Part shown: piece after piece, positions 7,863 to 16,441 of the stretch
How the letters are laid out: the number at the start of each line of letters is the position of its first letter
Numbering within the stretch: the stretch's first letter is position 1
Assembly (NCBI RefSeq): GCF_900230255.1
Contig: NZ_OCNJ01000018.1
Coordinates: 1-50,646 of the forward strand
Direction: 5' to 3'
Length of the DNA: 50,646 nucleotides
Source of the DNA: Caenispirillum bisanense
GTDB lineage: Bacteria > Pseudomonadota > Alphaproteobacteria > Rhodospirillales > Rhodospirillaceae
Translations under genes and position numbers: made by a program
Notes under the pieces: model-generated
What the model was told of the DNA's origin: nothing
Database searches by the model: none
What the model saw: only the letters and a program-made list of their open reading frames with translations

Positions 7863-8612
7863 ATGGGCCAGCTCATCCTGCTGCGGCACGGCCAGAGCCG
7901 GTGGAACCTGGAGAATCGCTTCACCGGCTGGACCGACGTCGACCTGACCGACGAAGGCCGTGCCCAAGCATGGCGCGCCGGCGAGGATCTGGCGAAAGCC
8001 GGCATTGCCCCGACGCTGTGCTTCACCTCCGTGCTCAAGCGGGCCATCCGCACCCTGTGGCTCTGCCTCGACGCCACCGACCGCATGTGGCTGCCGGTCA
8101 CCCGCGACTGGCGCCTGAACGAGCGCCACTACGGCGCCCTGCAGGGACTGAACAAGGCGGAGACGGCCGAGAAACACGGCGACGAGCAGGTCCACATCTG
8201 GCGCCGCAGCTACGACATCCCGCCGCCGGCCCTCGACGCCGACGACCCGCGCGGGCCGTGGACCGATCCGCGCTACCGGGCGATCCCGCGCGACACGCTG
8301 CCGCGGGTGGAGACGCTCAAAGCGACGGTCGAGCGGCTCATGCCCTTGTGGACCGGCCCCATCGCCAGCGCGCTGCGTGCCGGCGAGGTCGTGCTCATCG
8401 CGGCGCACGGCAATTCCCTGCGCGGGATCGTCAAGGAACTGGACGACATCCCGAACGACGTCATTCCGAACGTGGAGATCCCGACAGGCATTCCGCTGGT
8501 CTACGAGTTGAACGAACACCTGCGCCCGCTCGACAGCCGCTACCTGGGCGACGCGGCGGCGGAGCACGAGACGCCGGCCGAGGTCAGGCGGCGCGCCGCC
8601 GGCGGCGGCTGA
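7863..8612 (+). CDS. gpmA: 2,3-bisphosphoglycerate-dependent phosphoglycerate mutase
   Basis: A 249-residue enzyme interconverting 3- and 2-phosphoglycerate in glycolysis and gluconeogenesis. LLRHGQSRWN contains the phosphohistidine H9; FTGWTDVDLT, the NERHYGALQG block and AAHGNSLRG (second catalytic His) complete the family pattern. AAGGAGG at 7846-7852 sets the start. Its 3' end overlaps the convergent membrane-protein gene by 29 nt. Confidence 0.96.
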   Translation: MGQLILLRHGQSRWNLENRFTGWTDVDLTDEGRAQAWRAGEDLAKAGIAPTLCFTSVLKRAIRTLWLCLDATDRMWLPVTRDWRLNERHYGALQGLNKAETAEKHGDEQVHIWRRSYDIPPPALDADDPRGPWTDPRYRAIPRDTLPRVETLKATVERLMPLWTGPIASALRAGEVVLIAAHGNSLRGIVKELDDIPNDVIPNVEIPTGIPLVYELNEHLRPLDSRYLGDAAAEHETPAEVRRRAAGGG

Positions 8613-9123
8613 CGCGCTCGGCGCGGCGGGCGGGGCGGCTCAACGTCTCGACGGCGGCGGTCACCAGCACGCCGAAGGCGATGTGGGTGACGAAGCCGCG
8701 GGCGTGCGTCTCCCACGGATAGGCCCGCGGCCCGCGCGACAGCTCGAGCGCCGGCACCAGCCCTTCGTCGAGCGCCAGCGCCATGGCGCTGCCGCACACC
8801 AGGGCGGCGCCCGCCGGGTGCAGCCCGCCCCAGCGGCGCAGCAGCATATAGACGGGCGTCCAGCCGAGGCCGGTGGCGTAGTGGACGATCCAGCCGCCGG
8901 TTTCCAGCGCCTTGCCAGTCAGCTCCACCCCGGCCAGCCGGGCGAGGCGCTTCGCCGCCGTCTGTGACGGGTCGAGCGGCAGGGCGGCGTCGGCTTCCTC
9001 CTGCTTGGCGTCCTCGGGCATCATGCGCCACAGGATGCCCTGCACGGTGCCGGTGATGCGGGTGGCGATGAGGCCGGCCGCGAGACCGACGAGGCTGTCG
9101 AGCAGGACCGTCCGCAGGCGCAT
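8584..9123 (-). CDS. Membrane protein, possibly DUF1440-like
   Basis: A 179-residue protein with several hydrophobic segments (about 8-24, 88-102, 108-124, 148-166) and a basic C terminus. The overall pattern, an N-terminal GLAAGLIATRI segment followed by a region rich in Pro, Glu and Asp and then three more helices, is reminiscent of DUF1440 inner-membrane proteins, but I hold that loosely. AAGGAGA supports ATG 9123. The 3' end overlaps gpmA on the opposite strand. Confidence 0.7.
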   Translation of the reverse strand: MRLRTVLLDSLVGLAAGLIATRITGTVQGILWRMMPEDAKQEEADAALPLDPSQTAAKRLARLAGVELTGKALETGGWIVHYATGLGWTPVYMLLRRWGGLHPAGAALVCGSAMALALDEGLVPALELSRGPRAYPWETHARGFVTHIAFGVLVTAAVETLSRPARRAERVSRRRRRAA

Positions 9124-9244
9124 GGGGCGCGTCTCCTTCTGCCGTGGGTGCGGAGGAGCAACGGCCGGGCCATGGCTGCGGTTGGTGAGGGCAAGGCGGA
9201 AACGGACGAGGCCGCCGACCCGGTGGGGACGGCGGCCTCGGAAG

Positions 9245-9320
9245 TGGTGCCCAGGGACGGAATCGAACCGCCGACACGGGGATTTTCAATCCCCTGCTCT
9301 ACCAGCTGAGCTACCTGGGC
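9245..9320 (-). tRNA. tRNA-Phe (GAA)
   Basis: 76 nt on the minus strand. The acceptor stem is GCCCAGG/CCTGGGC, followed by discriminator A and an encoded CCA (9245-9247). The anticodon stem GGGGA/TCCCC encloses the loop TTGAAAA, with anticodon GAA. The D-arm (AGCTCAGCTGGTAGAGC) and T-arm (GGTTCGATTCC) are canonical. Confidence 0.97.
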
Positions 9321-9345
9321 ACTCTGGTAACCGGAGCCTTTTGCC

Positions 9346-9381
9346 CCGGCCTCACGGGCGCTTGGTGCGTCGTGAGGCCGG
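9346..9381. repeat. Perfect 11-bp inverted repeat between the tRNA-Phe promoter and gene
   Basis: CCGGCCTCACG at 9346-9356 and CGTGAGGCCGG at 9371-9381 are exact reverse complements around a 14-nt loop. The right arm abuts the -10 box of the minus-strand promoter, so the transcript start would fall inside the repeat. It could be an operator or a leader hairpin removed during tRNA processing. Confidence 0.6.
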
Positions 9382-9382
9382 C

Positions 9383-9411
9383 TTTATACGGAACCGGCGG
9401 GGCCTTGTCCA
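9383..9411 (-). promoter_or_regulatory. Sigma-70-type promoter for tRNA-Phe
   Basis: On the minus strand, TGGACA (9406-9411) and TATAAA (9383-9388) are separated by exactly 17 bp and lie 63 bp upstream of the tRNA 5' end. Confidence 0.6.
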
Positions 9412-9692
9412 GACCAAAAAATGCAAAATTTCAAAGGGGGATGACGCGGCGGCAGAACGGCCCGCTCCGGCCTCGGCCGCCATGCCTCTTGCCAAGGCCG
9501 CCGCCCTGGCGTATCACCGTGTCCAGCATCAAGAGCGTGGGCTGACGCCCATCACCAACCTGCCATCCCGGGCAAGGTGGTGCTCTCCGCAGAAATAGCG
9601 CGGGGAAGATGCGGCCGGACCGGCAACCAAACGGGTTCCAGGACCACAGCCGCGCGAAGCGTCAGCCTCCACCGTAGAGAGGAGGCTTCGTC
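9412..9692. other. Spacer upstream of the 97-residue ORF
   Basis: An A-rich patch at 9413-9436 probably acts as an upstream element for the tRNA promoter. A degenerate hairpin lies at 9553-9582 (10 of 12 arm positions pair) and a 6-bp hairpin covers the ribosome binding site at 9665-9686. No other gene is seen. Confidence 0.45.
9665..9686 (+). promoter_or_regulatory. Hairpin sequestering the ribosome binding site of the 9693 gene
   Basis: GCCTCC (9665-9670) is fully complementary to GGAGGC (9681-9686), which contains the Shine-Dalgarno GGAGG placed 7 nt before ATG 9693. The 10-nt loop is ACCGTAGAGA. Formation would hide the ribosome binding site. Confidence 0.45.
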
Positions 9693-9986
9693 ATGGCGTA
9701 TCCGCTGCATTCCCTCATCGAGCCGGCCCTGGTGGTCGGCCCCGCCGACGACGTGCTCGGGCTGCCGGGCGGCGTCTATGTGGTGGTGCATCGCCGCTTC
9801 GGCACCTTCACCCACGTCTATCGGGCCGAGCGCTGTCGCCGTACGGGCCGCACCGAGGTCCACCTGCTGCGGGTGCTGACCGGCGCCCGCCTGGCCGAGG
9901 CGCGGGCCTGGGTGCGGGCACGCCTGCCGGCCGTCGCCGCGGTTTCGCCGCTGGCCGCCACCCCCTTTTTGCAGGCGGCGGAGTAA
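9693..9986 (+). CDS. Small unknown protein (97 residues)
   Basis: Starts MAYPLHSLIEP after a strong GGAGG at 9681-9685. The middle (VYVVVHRRFGTFTHVYRAERC) looks like paired beta strands; the C terminus is Ala-rich. No signal peptide, membrane segment or known family is recognised. A ribosome-binding-site hairpin suggests translational control. Confidence 0.6.
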   Translation: MAYPLHSLIEPALVVGPADDVLGLPGGVYVVVHRRFGTFTHVYRAERCRRTGRTEVHLLRVLTGARLAEARAWVRARLPAVAAVSPLAATPFLQAAE

Positions 9987-10071
9987 CCCTTTCGGAAGTC
10001 TGCTATTGCCGGACGGCCTGCCGTCGCGTAGCTTCAACCGCTGATAGGGATCCGGCGACACGGGGGGAACC

Positions 10072-10356
10072 ATGGCCGATCCGCGGACCCGCAGTGCGGA
10101 GGAGAACCAGAGGGAACTCCGCCGCCTGCAGCAGTTCTATGCCTCCCTGCCGCCGGAAAAGCGACAGGCGCAGGAACCGCATCTGCGTAAACGCATGCAG
10201 GAATTGATCGACGCCATCAACGGTCCGGCCCGCGGCAGCAACAGCGGCGGCGGTGGATTGGTGGAGGCGTTGTCGAAGGGAGCGCTGTGGATCGCCGTCA
10301 TGCTGGCGGTGGTGGCCGCGGGCTTCTTCGGCGTCATGACCTGGGCGCGCTTCTGA
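10072..10356 (+). CDS. Small unknown membrane-anchored protein (94 residues)
   Basis: A charged, helical N-terminal half (residues 8-50, rich in Glu/Arg/Gln, probably a coiled coil) is joined through a Gly/Ser linker (53-61) to one C-terminal transmembrane segment (about 70-90). This suggests a tail-anchored inner-membrane protein with its coiled coil in the cytoplasm. A GGGGGGA stretch precedes ATG 10072. It sits about 100 bp before hisG; no family recognised. Confidence 0.7.
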   Translation: MADPRTRSAEENQRELRRLQQFYASLPPEKRQAQEPHLRKRMQELIDAINGPARGSNSGGGGLVEALSKGALWIAVMLAVVAAGFFGVMTWARF

Positions 10357-10454
10357 CCGGCGCGGCCGCCCCACGTTGAGGGTGGTTCACCGGGGGGGAG
10401 TCGTGTAAACATGCGCCTCCATCTTTGCCGCAAGCCGCCGAGAAGACGTCATCC

Positions 10455-11114
10455 ATGGGTCGTGAAAGCCTGGTGATCGCCCTGCCCAAGGGGCGGATCC
10501 TGGAAGAATGCATGCCGCTGGTGCGTGCCGTGGGCATAGAGCCCGAGGCCGCCTTCGACGATCCCAAGTCGCGCCAGCTGCGCTTCAAGACCAACCATCC
10601 GCACATCGACATCGTGCGGGTGCGGTCGTTCGACGTCGCCACCTTCGTGGCCTTCGGCGCCGCCCATCTGGGCGTGGCGGGCAACGACGTGCTGATGGAG
10701 TTCAACTATTCCGAACTCTACGCGCCGCTCGACCTCGACATCGGCCATTGCCGCCTGGCGGTCGCCGAGCCAGCCGACCTGTCGGGCGAGGACGATCCGT
10801 CCAAGTGGAGCCACGTGCGCGTCGCCACCAAGTATCCCGAGACGACCAAGCGCCACTTCGCCCGCCGCGGCGTCCAGGCCGAATGCATCAAGCTGAACGG
10901 TGCCATGGAACTGGCGCCGGCGCTCGGCCTGTGCAGTCGCATCGTCGACCTGGTGTCCACCGGCTCGACCTTGAAGGCCAACGGGCTGGTGGAGGTGGAG
11001 CACATCTGCGACGTCACCTCGCGCCTGATCGTCAATCGCACCGCGTTGAAGACCCGCCCCGACGAACTGGGCGGCTGGGTCGAGAAGTTCCGGGAGGCCG
11101 TGAATGCCCGTTGA
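10455..11114 (+). CDS. hisG: ATP phosphoribosyltransferase, short form
   Basis: 219 residues from ATG 10455 (TTG 10425 would add ten). It catalyses the first step of histidine synthesis, ATP + PRPP to phosphoribosyl-[16 protein letters not shown], the [14 protein letters not shown] block and the PRPP loop [15 protein letters not shown] are diagnostic. It lacks the C-terminal regulatory ACT-like domain, so it is the short form that needs HisZ for activity; no hisZ is in the window. It overlaps hisD by 11 nt and heads a conserved alphaproteobacterial cluster. Confidence 0.95.
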   Translation: MGRESLVIALPKGRILEECMPLVRAVGIEPEAAFDDPKSRQLRFKTNHPHIDIVRVRSFDVATFVAFGAAHLGVAGNDVLMEFNYSELYAPLDLDIGHCRLAVAEPADLSGEDDPSKWSHVRVATKYPETTKRHFARRGVQAECIKLNGAMELAPALGLCSRIVDLVSTGSTLKANGLVEVEHICDVTSRLIVNRTALKTRPDELGGWVEKFREAVNAR

Positions 11115-12405
11115 ATTGCGCGCCGGTGACGCCGGCTTCGCCGAAGCCTTCGACCGCCTGATCAACGACAAGCGGGAAACCTCGCACGACGTCAACGCCG
11201 TGGTGGCCGAGATCCTGGAGGCCGTGCGCCGCGACGGTGACGCCGCCGTGCTCGCCTATACCAAGCGCTTCGACCGCCTGGACCTGACCGCCGAGACCCT
11301 GCGGGTGACCGCCGACGAGGTGGAAGCCGCCTACGCCGCCTGCGACCCCGACCTGCTCGACGTGCTGGAGCTGGCGGCGAGCCGCATCCGCGCCTACCAC
11401 GAGCGCCAGCTGCCGGAAAGCTTCCACTACACCGACGACGCCGGCGTGCGCCTCGGCAGCCGCTGGCGCGCCGTGCAGGCTGCCGGCCTCTACGTGCCTG
11501 GTGGCACGGCGGCCTACCCGTCGTCGGTGCTGATGAACACCCTGCCGGCCAAGGTGGCGGGCGTGCAGCGGCTGGTCATGTGCGTGCCGACGCCCGACGG
11601 CAAGCTCAACCCGCTGGTGCTGGCGGCGGCGAAGATCGCCGGCGTCGATGAAATCTACCGCATCGGCGGCGCCCAGGCCGTCGCCGCCATGGCCTACGGC
11701 ACCGCCACCATCGCGCCGGTCGACAAGATCGTCGGCCCCGGCAACGCCTTCGTGGCCGCCGCCAAGCGTCAGGTGTTCGGCACCGTCGGCATCGACAGCA
11801 TCGCCGGCCCGTCGGAAATCCTGGTGGTCGCCGACGGCGCCAACGACCCGACGTGGATCGCCGCCGACCTGCTCAGCCAGGCCGAGCACGACACCGCCAG
11901 CCAGTCCATCCTCATCACCACCGACGCCGCCTTCGGCAAGGCCGTGATGCAGGCCGTCGAGACGCTGCTCGAGACCCTGCCGCGCGCCGAGATCGCCCGC
12001 AAGAGCTGGGCCGACCATGGCGCCGTCGTCGTCGTCGACAGCCTGGACGCCGCCGTGCCGCTGGTCGACCAGGTGGCGCCCGAGCACCTGGAACTGGCCG
12101 TCGACGACCCGGAGCCGCTGGCGGAGAAGATCACCAACGCCGGCGCCATCTTCCTCGGCCGCCACACGCCGGAAGCCATCGGCGACTACGTCGGCGGCCC
12201 CAACCACGTGCTGCCGACGGCGCGCTCGGCGCGGTTCTCGTCGGGCCTCGGCGTGGTCGACTTCATGAAGCGGACCTCGCTGCTCGGCTGCGACGCGCGC
12301 TCGCTGGCCGGCATCGGCCCGGCGGCGGTCAAGCTGGCCGACGCCGAGGGACTGCAGGCGCACGGGCTGTCGGTCAGCCTGCGCCTCGGCAAACCGGGGG
12401 AATGA
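11104..12405 (+). CDS. hisD: Histidinol dehydrogenase
   Basis: A 433-residue zinc enzyme performing the last two oxidations, histidinol to histidine, with NAD. Recognised by [28 protein letters not shown], the Q-x2-H zinc pair in QAEHDTA, APEHLEL with the catalytic Glu-His, [13 protein letters not shown] and the closing [11 protein letters not shown] (zinc His). The start lies inside hisG behind GGGAGG, giving tight coupling. Confidence 0.97.
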   Translation: MPVELRAGDAGFAEAFDRLINDKRETSHDVNAVVAEILEAVRRDGDAAVLAYTKRFDRLDLTAETLRVTADEVEAAYAACDPDLLDVLELAASRIRAYHERQLPESFHYTDDAGVRLGSRWRAVQAAGLYVPGGTAAYPSSVLMNTLPAKVAGVQRLVMCVPTPDGKLNPLVLAAAKIAGVDEIYRIGGAQAVAAMAYGTATIAPVDKIVGPGNAFVAAAKRQVFGTVGIDSIAGPSEILVVADGANDPTWIAADLLSQAEHDTASQSILITTDAAFGKAVMQAVETLLETLPRAEIARKSWADHGAVVVVDSLDAAVPLVDQVAPEHLELAVDDPEPLAEKITNAGAIFLGRHTPEAIGDYVGGPNHVLPTARSARFSSGLGVVDFMKRTSLLGCDARSLAGIGPAAVKLADAEGLQAHGLSVSLRLGKPGE

Positions 12406-12409
12406 TGCC

Positions 12410-12898
12410 ATGGCGGGGGGAGCGGCGCGCAAGGACGTGATCGTCAACGTGGTGCTCGACGAGCGCACGCTGGTGCGCCGGCGGCCCGAGGTGGAGCACG
12501 AGCGGGCGGTCGCCATCTACGACCTGCTGGAGGAAAACGTCTTCCGGCTGAAGGACGCCGCCATCTCCGGCCCCTACGTCCTGCACCTGTCGCTGTCGGA
12601 CAACCGGCTGGTCATGGACATCCGCGACACCGCCGAACAGCCGCTGACCCGCATCACCCTGCCGCTGACGCCGTTCCGCGGCATCGTGCGCGACTACTTC
12701 ATGGTGTGCGAAAGCTACTACGGCGCGATCAAGACCGCGTCGCCGAGCCAGATCGAGGCCATCGACATGGGCCGGCGCGGCCTGCACAACGAGGGGGCGG
12801 AATTGATGCGCGAGCGGCTGGCCGACCAGGTGGAGATCGACGTCGATACCTCGCGGCGCCTGTTCACGCTGCTCTGCGTTCTCCACATCCGCGGCTGA
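12410..12898 (+). CDS. UPF0262 family protein
   Basis: A 162-residue protein of a family largely restricted to Alphaproteobacteria and nearly always found next to hisD. Marks are VVLDERTLVRR, VEHERAVAIYDLLEEN, LPLTPFRGIVRDYFMVCESYY and the AIDMGRRGLHNEGAELL-like block. Function unknown. It lies 4 nt after the hisD stop and was probably transferred with it. Confidence 0.92.
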   Translation: MAGGAARKDVIVNVVLDERTLVRRRPEVEHERAVAIYDLLEENVFRLKDAAISGPYVLHLSLSDNRLVMDIRDTAEQPLTRITLPLTPFRGIVRDYFMVCESYYGAIKTASPSQIEAIDMGRRGLHNEGAELMRERLADQVEIDVDTSRRLFTLLCVLHIRG

Positions 12899-12909
12899 GG
12901 GCACTGCCG

Positions 12910-13356
12910 GTGCCGACGAGCCTGCCGGGAAGCCTCCTGTTCGCCTGCACCATGAACGCCATCCGCTCGCCCATGGCGGAAGGCATCATGAAGCGGCTGC
13001 ACGGCACCCGCGTGTTCGTCGACTCGGTGGGGGTCCGCAAGGGCGAGCTCGACCCCTTCGTGGTCGCCGCCATGGACGAGATCGGCATCGACGTTTCCGG
13101 CCACCGCCCCAAGACCTTCGACGAGCTGGAAGACACCAGCTTCGACGTCATCGTCTCGCTGTCGCCGGAGGCGCAGCACTCGGCGGTGGAAATGACCCGC
13201 ACCATGGCGTGCGACGTGCTGTTCTGGAACACCTTCGATCCCGCCCTGGTGGAAGGCAGCCGCGAAGTGCGGCTCGATGCCTACCGGCAGGTGCGCGACG
13301 AGCTGTACAAGCGCATCGTGGCGGCCTTCCCGCCCACCAAGTTGCCGGCGGGCTGA
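12910..13356 (+). CDS. Low-molecular-weight protein tyrosine phosphatase / ArsC-like
   Basis: 148 residues from GTG 12910, chosen because the catalytic loop lies close to the N terminus and GAGGG sits about 8 nt upstream. The P-loop C-x5-R-S (CTMNAIRS) is intact, and FDP near the C terminus supplies the general-acid Asp. This gene sits between UPF0262 and infA in many Alphaproteobacteria, often annotated as a tyrosine phosphatase or arsenate reductase. No extra redox Cys pattern typical of thioredoxin-linked ArsC is seen, so phosphatase is the better guess. Confidence 0.85.
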   Translation: MPTSLPGSLLFACTMNAIRSPMAEGIMKRLHGTRVFVDSVGVRKGELDPFVVAAMDEIGIDVSGHRPKTFDELEDTSFDVIVSLSPEAQHSAVEMTRTMACDVLFWNTFDPALVEGSREVRLDAYRQVRDELYKRIVAAFPPTKLPAG

Positions 13357-13370
13357 CGGAATTTCCGTCA
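13354..13370. repeat. 17-bp perfect palindrome at the end of the phosphatase gene
   Basis: TGACGGAATTTCCGTCA begins with the phosphatase stop codon. As RNA it can form a 6-bp stem with a 5-nt loop. There is no T-run; it could be a weak terminator or an operator for infA. Confidence 0.45.
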
Positions 13371-13450
13371 TGGCCGTGAAAAGAGCTTGACCCGCATTCG
13401 TCTCCACCGCATTTGTTGTCGGCATTTTTCCATAGGGCCCGGTAAGGAAA

Positions 13451-13669
13451 ATGGCCAAGGAAGATCTGATCGAATTCCAGGGCGTGGTGGTCGAACTTCT
13501 GCCCAACGCCATGTTCCGCGTGAAGCTGGAGAACGGGCACGATATCCTCGCCCATACCTCCGGCAAGATGCGCAAGAACCGGATCCGGGTGCTGGCGGGC
13601 GACGCCGTCACCGTGGAAATGACTCCCTACGACCTGACCAAGGGTCGCATCACCTTCCGCTTCAAGTGA
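13451..13669 (+). CDS. infA: Translation initiation factor IF-1
   Basis: 72 residues, the standard length, covering one OB-fold ([58 protein letters not shown]). It binds the 30S A site with IF-2 and IF-3. A GGTAAGGAAA stretch directly precedes the ATG. Confidence 0.98.
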   Translation: MAKEDLIEFQGVVVELLPNAMFRVKLENGHDILAHTSGKMRKNRIRVLAGDAVTVEMTPYDLTKGRITFRFK

Positions 13670-13682
13670 GCGGCGGCAGGGC

Positions 13683-14276
13683 ATGACGGATTTCGCGCCT
13701 CCGCGCCTCGTTCTCGCCTCGGCTTCGCCCCGCCGCCTCGACCTCCTGAAGCAGATCCGCATCGCGCCGGACGCCGTCGATCCGGCGGACGTGGACGAAA
13801 CGCCCCTGCGCGACGAACTCCCCCGCCAGCATGCCGCCCGCCTGGGGGCCGAAAAGGCCCGCGTGGTCGCCGCGCGCCATCCCGGCTGCGTCGTGCTCGC
13901 CGCCGACACGGTGGTGGGCGTCGGGCGCCGCATCCTGCCCAAGGCCGAGGACGAAGCGACCGCGCGCCGCTGCCTCGCCATGCTGTCGGGCCGTCGCCAC
14001 CACGTCTACGGCGGCGTCACGCTCATCGGCCCGGACGGGCGCGAATGGCACAAGCTGGTCGACAGCGTCGTCTCCTTCAAGCGCCTGGAAGAGCGCGAGA
14101 TCGCGGCCTACCTCCGCAGCGGCGAATGGCACGGCAAGGCCGGCGGCTACGCCATCCAGGGGCTGGCCGGCGCCTTCGTGAAGCAGGTCGGCGGCAGCTA
14201 TCCCAACGTGGTCGGCCTGCCGCTGCTGGAAACTGCCAACCTGCTGGCGGCCGTCGGCATCCGCCCGGTCGTCTAG
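13683..14276 (+). CDS. maf: Maf family nucleoside triphosphate pyrophosphatase
   Basis: A 197-residue house-cleaning pyrophosphatase that hydrolyses non-canonical NTPs. The SASPRR loop near the N terminus, LAADTVV with the catalytic Asp, the SGRRHHVYGGV block, GKAGGYAIQG and GSYPNVVGLPL identify it. It begins 13 nt after infA and precedes the RNase E/G gene, a common alphaproteobacterial arrangement. Confidence 0.95.
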   Translation: MTDFAPPRLVLASASPRRLDLLKQIRIAPDAVDPADVDETPLRDELPRQHAARLGAEKARVVAARHPGCVVLAADTVVGVGRRILPKAEDEATARRCLAMLSGRRHHVYGGVTLIGPDGREWHKLVDSVVSFKRLEEREIAAYLRSGEWHGKAGGYAIQGLAGAFVKQVGGSYPNVVGLPLLETANLLAAVGIRPVV

Positions 14277-14351
14277 GCCCACGATCCCTCGCCGGCGCGG
14301 GCGCCTCGCCCTGACCCGAGGGACACCACTCATCGAAGGAGCCTGGCCGTC

Positions 14352-15692
14352 ATGCTCCCGCCGTGCCGCATCCTCGTTTCCGACAGTCCCGGCGAACGCC
14401 GCGCCGCCGTGCTCGACGGCGCCGAGCGGGTGGTCGCCGTGTTCCATGCCCGTACCGGCGATGCCGAGGTCGGCAGTCTGCACCTCGGCCGCGTGACCGG
14501 CCGCCTGCCCGACGGCCGCGCCGCCTTCGTGGACATCGGCGGCGACGGGCCGCCCGGCTTCCTCAATGCCACCGACGTGCGCGGCGGCCTGCCGGCCGAA
14601 GGGGCGGCGGTGATCGTCCAGGTGACGGCGGAGGCGCGGCGGGAGAAGGGGCCGCGGCTGACCGCCAAGCTGTCGTTCACCGATTCCGTGCTCGCCTACA
14701 CGCCGCATCGCCCCGGCGTCTCGGTGTCGAGCAAGCTGCCCGCCGACCTGCGCGACATCCTGCGGATCGCCCTGTCGGCGCTGCTGGACCCGGGGGAGGG
14801 CGCGGTGGTGCGCACCGGCGCCACGGGGCCGGAGCTGCCGGCCAGCCTCGACGCCCACCGGGCGGCCTGGAAGGCCGCCCAGGCGGCGGCGGAGACGGGC
14901 CGGCCGCCGCTGCGCCTGTCGCCGCCGGCCGACGGGCTGGCGGACGCCCTGGCGCTGTGTCCGGACCCGGAGGAGATCGTCTTCGACCACGCCCCGGCGC
15001 TCACCGCCGCCCGCCGCGCCCACGCCGCCCTGGCCGGGCGCATGCGGGCGGAAGGCCGCGACCTCTTCGCCCAGGAGGGTGTCGACGAGGCCATCGAGCA
15101 GGCCCTGCAGCCGGTGGTGCCGCTGCCCTGCGGCGGGCGGCTGGTGATCGAGCCGACGGCGGCCCTGGTGGCGGTGGACGTCGACGCCGGCCCCGCCGCG
15201 CCGGCCGTCGCCAATACCGAGGCCATGGCGGAACTGGTGCGCCAGCTGGACCTGCGCGGCCTCGCCGGCATGATCGTCTGCGACGTCGTGCCCGACCAGG
15301 CCGACCGGAGCCGCCGTGGCCTGCTGGAGGATCTGCGGCTGCGGCTTGCGGGCACGGCCGTGCCGACCCACATCGCCGGCGTCTCCCGGCTCGGGCTGGT
15401 GGAACTGCGCCGCGACCGCGGCCGGGCGCCGCTGGCCGAGCGGCTCGGCGACGGCTCCGGCCGCCTGTCGGATGCCTCGCTGGCGCTGGCCGCCCTGCGG
15501 CGGGCGGTGTGGCAGGCGGCGGCGGAGCCCGGCGGCGGGCCGCTGGTGCTGACCCTCGCCCCGGCCGTGGCGGAGGCGGCGCGGCCCTTCCTCGCGGAGG
15601 CGGAGGCACGCCTGCACCGCCCCGTCGTGCTCGACCCCCGGCCCGACTGCCCGCGCAAGCGGGTGGAGATCGCCTCGTCCCATCGTTCGTGA
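14352..15692 (+). CDS. rng: Ribonuclease E/G family protein, short form
   Basis: A 446-residue endoribonuclease. An S1-like RNA-binding region lies at about 35-110 (VGSLHLGRVTGRLPDGRAAFVDIG). The catalytic DNase I-like fold has VAVDVDAG and MIVCDVV, giving the two metal aspartates. The Asn between them in E. coli RNase E/G is Asp here. The Zn-link cysteine motif that follows the catalytic core in RNase E is absent; the protein stops at DCPRKRVEI. AAGGAG 10 nt upstream sets the start. The downstream yacG start overlaps the stop. Confidence 0.88.
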   Translation: MLPPCRILVSDSPGERRAAVLDGAERVVAVFHARTGDAEVGSLHLGRVTGRLPDGRAAFVDIGGDGPPGFLNATDVRGGLPAEGAAVIVQVTAEARREKGPRLTAKLSFTDSVLAYTPHRPGVSVSSKLPADLRDILRIALSALLDPGEGAVVRTGATGPELPASLDAHRAAWKAAQAAAETGRPPLRLSPPADGLADALALCPDPEEIVFDHAPALTAARRAHAALAGRMRAEGRDLFAQEGVDEAIEQALQPVVPLPCGGRLVIEPTAALVAVDVDAGPAAPAVANTEAMAELVRQLDLRGLAGMIVCDVVPDQADRSRRGLLEDLRLRLAGTAVPTHIAGVSRLGLVELRRDRGRAPLAERLGDGSGRLSDASLALAALRRAVWQAAAEPGGGPLVLTLAPAVAEAARPFLAEAEARLHRPVVLDPRPDCPRKRVEIASSHRS

Positions 15693-15901
15693 GTGTGCCC
15701 GTGCCCGATCCCGTCCCCGCCCGCGTCGCCACCGCCGCCTGTCCCCTCTGCGGCAAGCCGACGGAAGCCCGTTACCGGCCGTTCTGCTCCAAGCGCTGCG
15801 CCGACGTCGACCTCAACCGCTGGCTCGGCGGCGCCTACCGCGTGCCGACCGAGGAACCGCCGCCGGAAGGCTACGTGCCCGAGGCCGACGAAGAGCGCTG
15901 A
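15689..15901 (+). CDS. yacG: DNA gyrase inhibitor YacG (zinc-binding)
   Basis: A 70-residue protein starting at GTG 15689, which overlaps the rng stop as GTGA. The zinc knuckle C-P-L-C-G-K and C-S-K-R-C, followed by VDLNRWLGGAYRVP, is the YacG signature. E. coli YacG binds GyrB and inhibits gyrase. Position directly after the RNase E/G gene is conserved. Confidence 0.92.
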   Translation: MSVPVPDPVPARVATAACPLCGKPTEARYRPFCSKRCADVDLNRWLGGAYRVPTEEPPPEGYVPEADEER

Positions 15902-16018
15902 CGGACCTGCGACGGCGGTGCGCCGGAAACATTTGAAACCATCTGCGACATCGCCTGGAAACGGCGGCGGACGATCCTGACGGGGTAGCGCATTCCCCTC
16001 GGACCGGAGCCGCCCGCC

Positions 16019-16441
16019 ATGACGCCTAGCCAGATCGCCCTCGTCCGTGAAACCTTCGCCCAGGTCGTGCCCATGCGCGACCAGGCCGCCGCCCTGTTCT
16101 ACGGTCGCCTGTTCGAGCTGGAGCCGAACGTGCGGCCGCTGTTCCGCGCCGACCTCGCCGTGCAGGGCCAGAAGCTGATCGCGTCCATCGCCATGGTGGT
16201 GAGGGAACTCGACCGGCTCGACGTCATCCTGACCGACGTCAAGGCCATGGCCCGCCGCCACGTGACCTACGGCGTGCAGGAACGGCATTACGCCGTGGTC
16301 GGCGACGCCCTGCTGTGGACCCTGGAGAAGGGCCTCGGGGCCGCCTTCACCGCCGAAGTGCGCGAGGCCTGGACCGCCGCCTACGGCACCCTGGCCGGCG
16401 CCATGATCGCCGCCGCCCGCGAGGAACCGCGCGCCGCCTGA
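16019..16441 (+). CDS. Single-domain globin
   Basis: A 140-residue haemoglobin of the Vitreoscilla/flavohaemoglobin globin-domain type. TyrB10 is Y28 (LFYGRLFEL), a Gln at E7 lies in VQGQKLIAS, and the proximal HisF8 is H81 in ARRHVTYGV, followed by HYAVVGDALLWTL. It lacks the reductase domain of Hmp, so it needs an external electron donor. Likely roles are oxygen binding or NO detoxification. Its stop and that of the convergent response regulator abut as TGATCA. Confidence 0.9.
   Translation: MTPSQIALVRETFAQVVPMRDQAAALFYGRLFELEPNVRPLFRADLAVQGQKLIASIAMVVRELDRLDVILTDVKAMARRHVTYGVQERHYAVVGDALLWTLEKGLGAAFTAEVREAWTAAYGTLAGAMIAAAREEPRAA

Noticed and set aside
10425..10454. TTG start extending hisG by ten residues
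   Set aside because: No ribosome binding site for the TTG; homologous proteins begin close to [13 protein letters not shown].
13387..13415. Possible sigma-70 promoter before infA (TTGACC)
   Set aside because: No acceptable -10 box at 16-18 bp.
15925..15950. NsrR-like palindrome before the globin gene
   Set aside because: Only about 7 of 11 positions match in each half and the halves are out of register; too weak to report.
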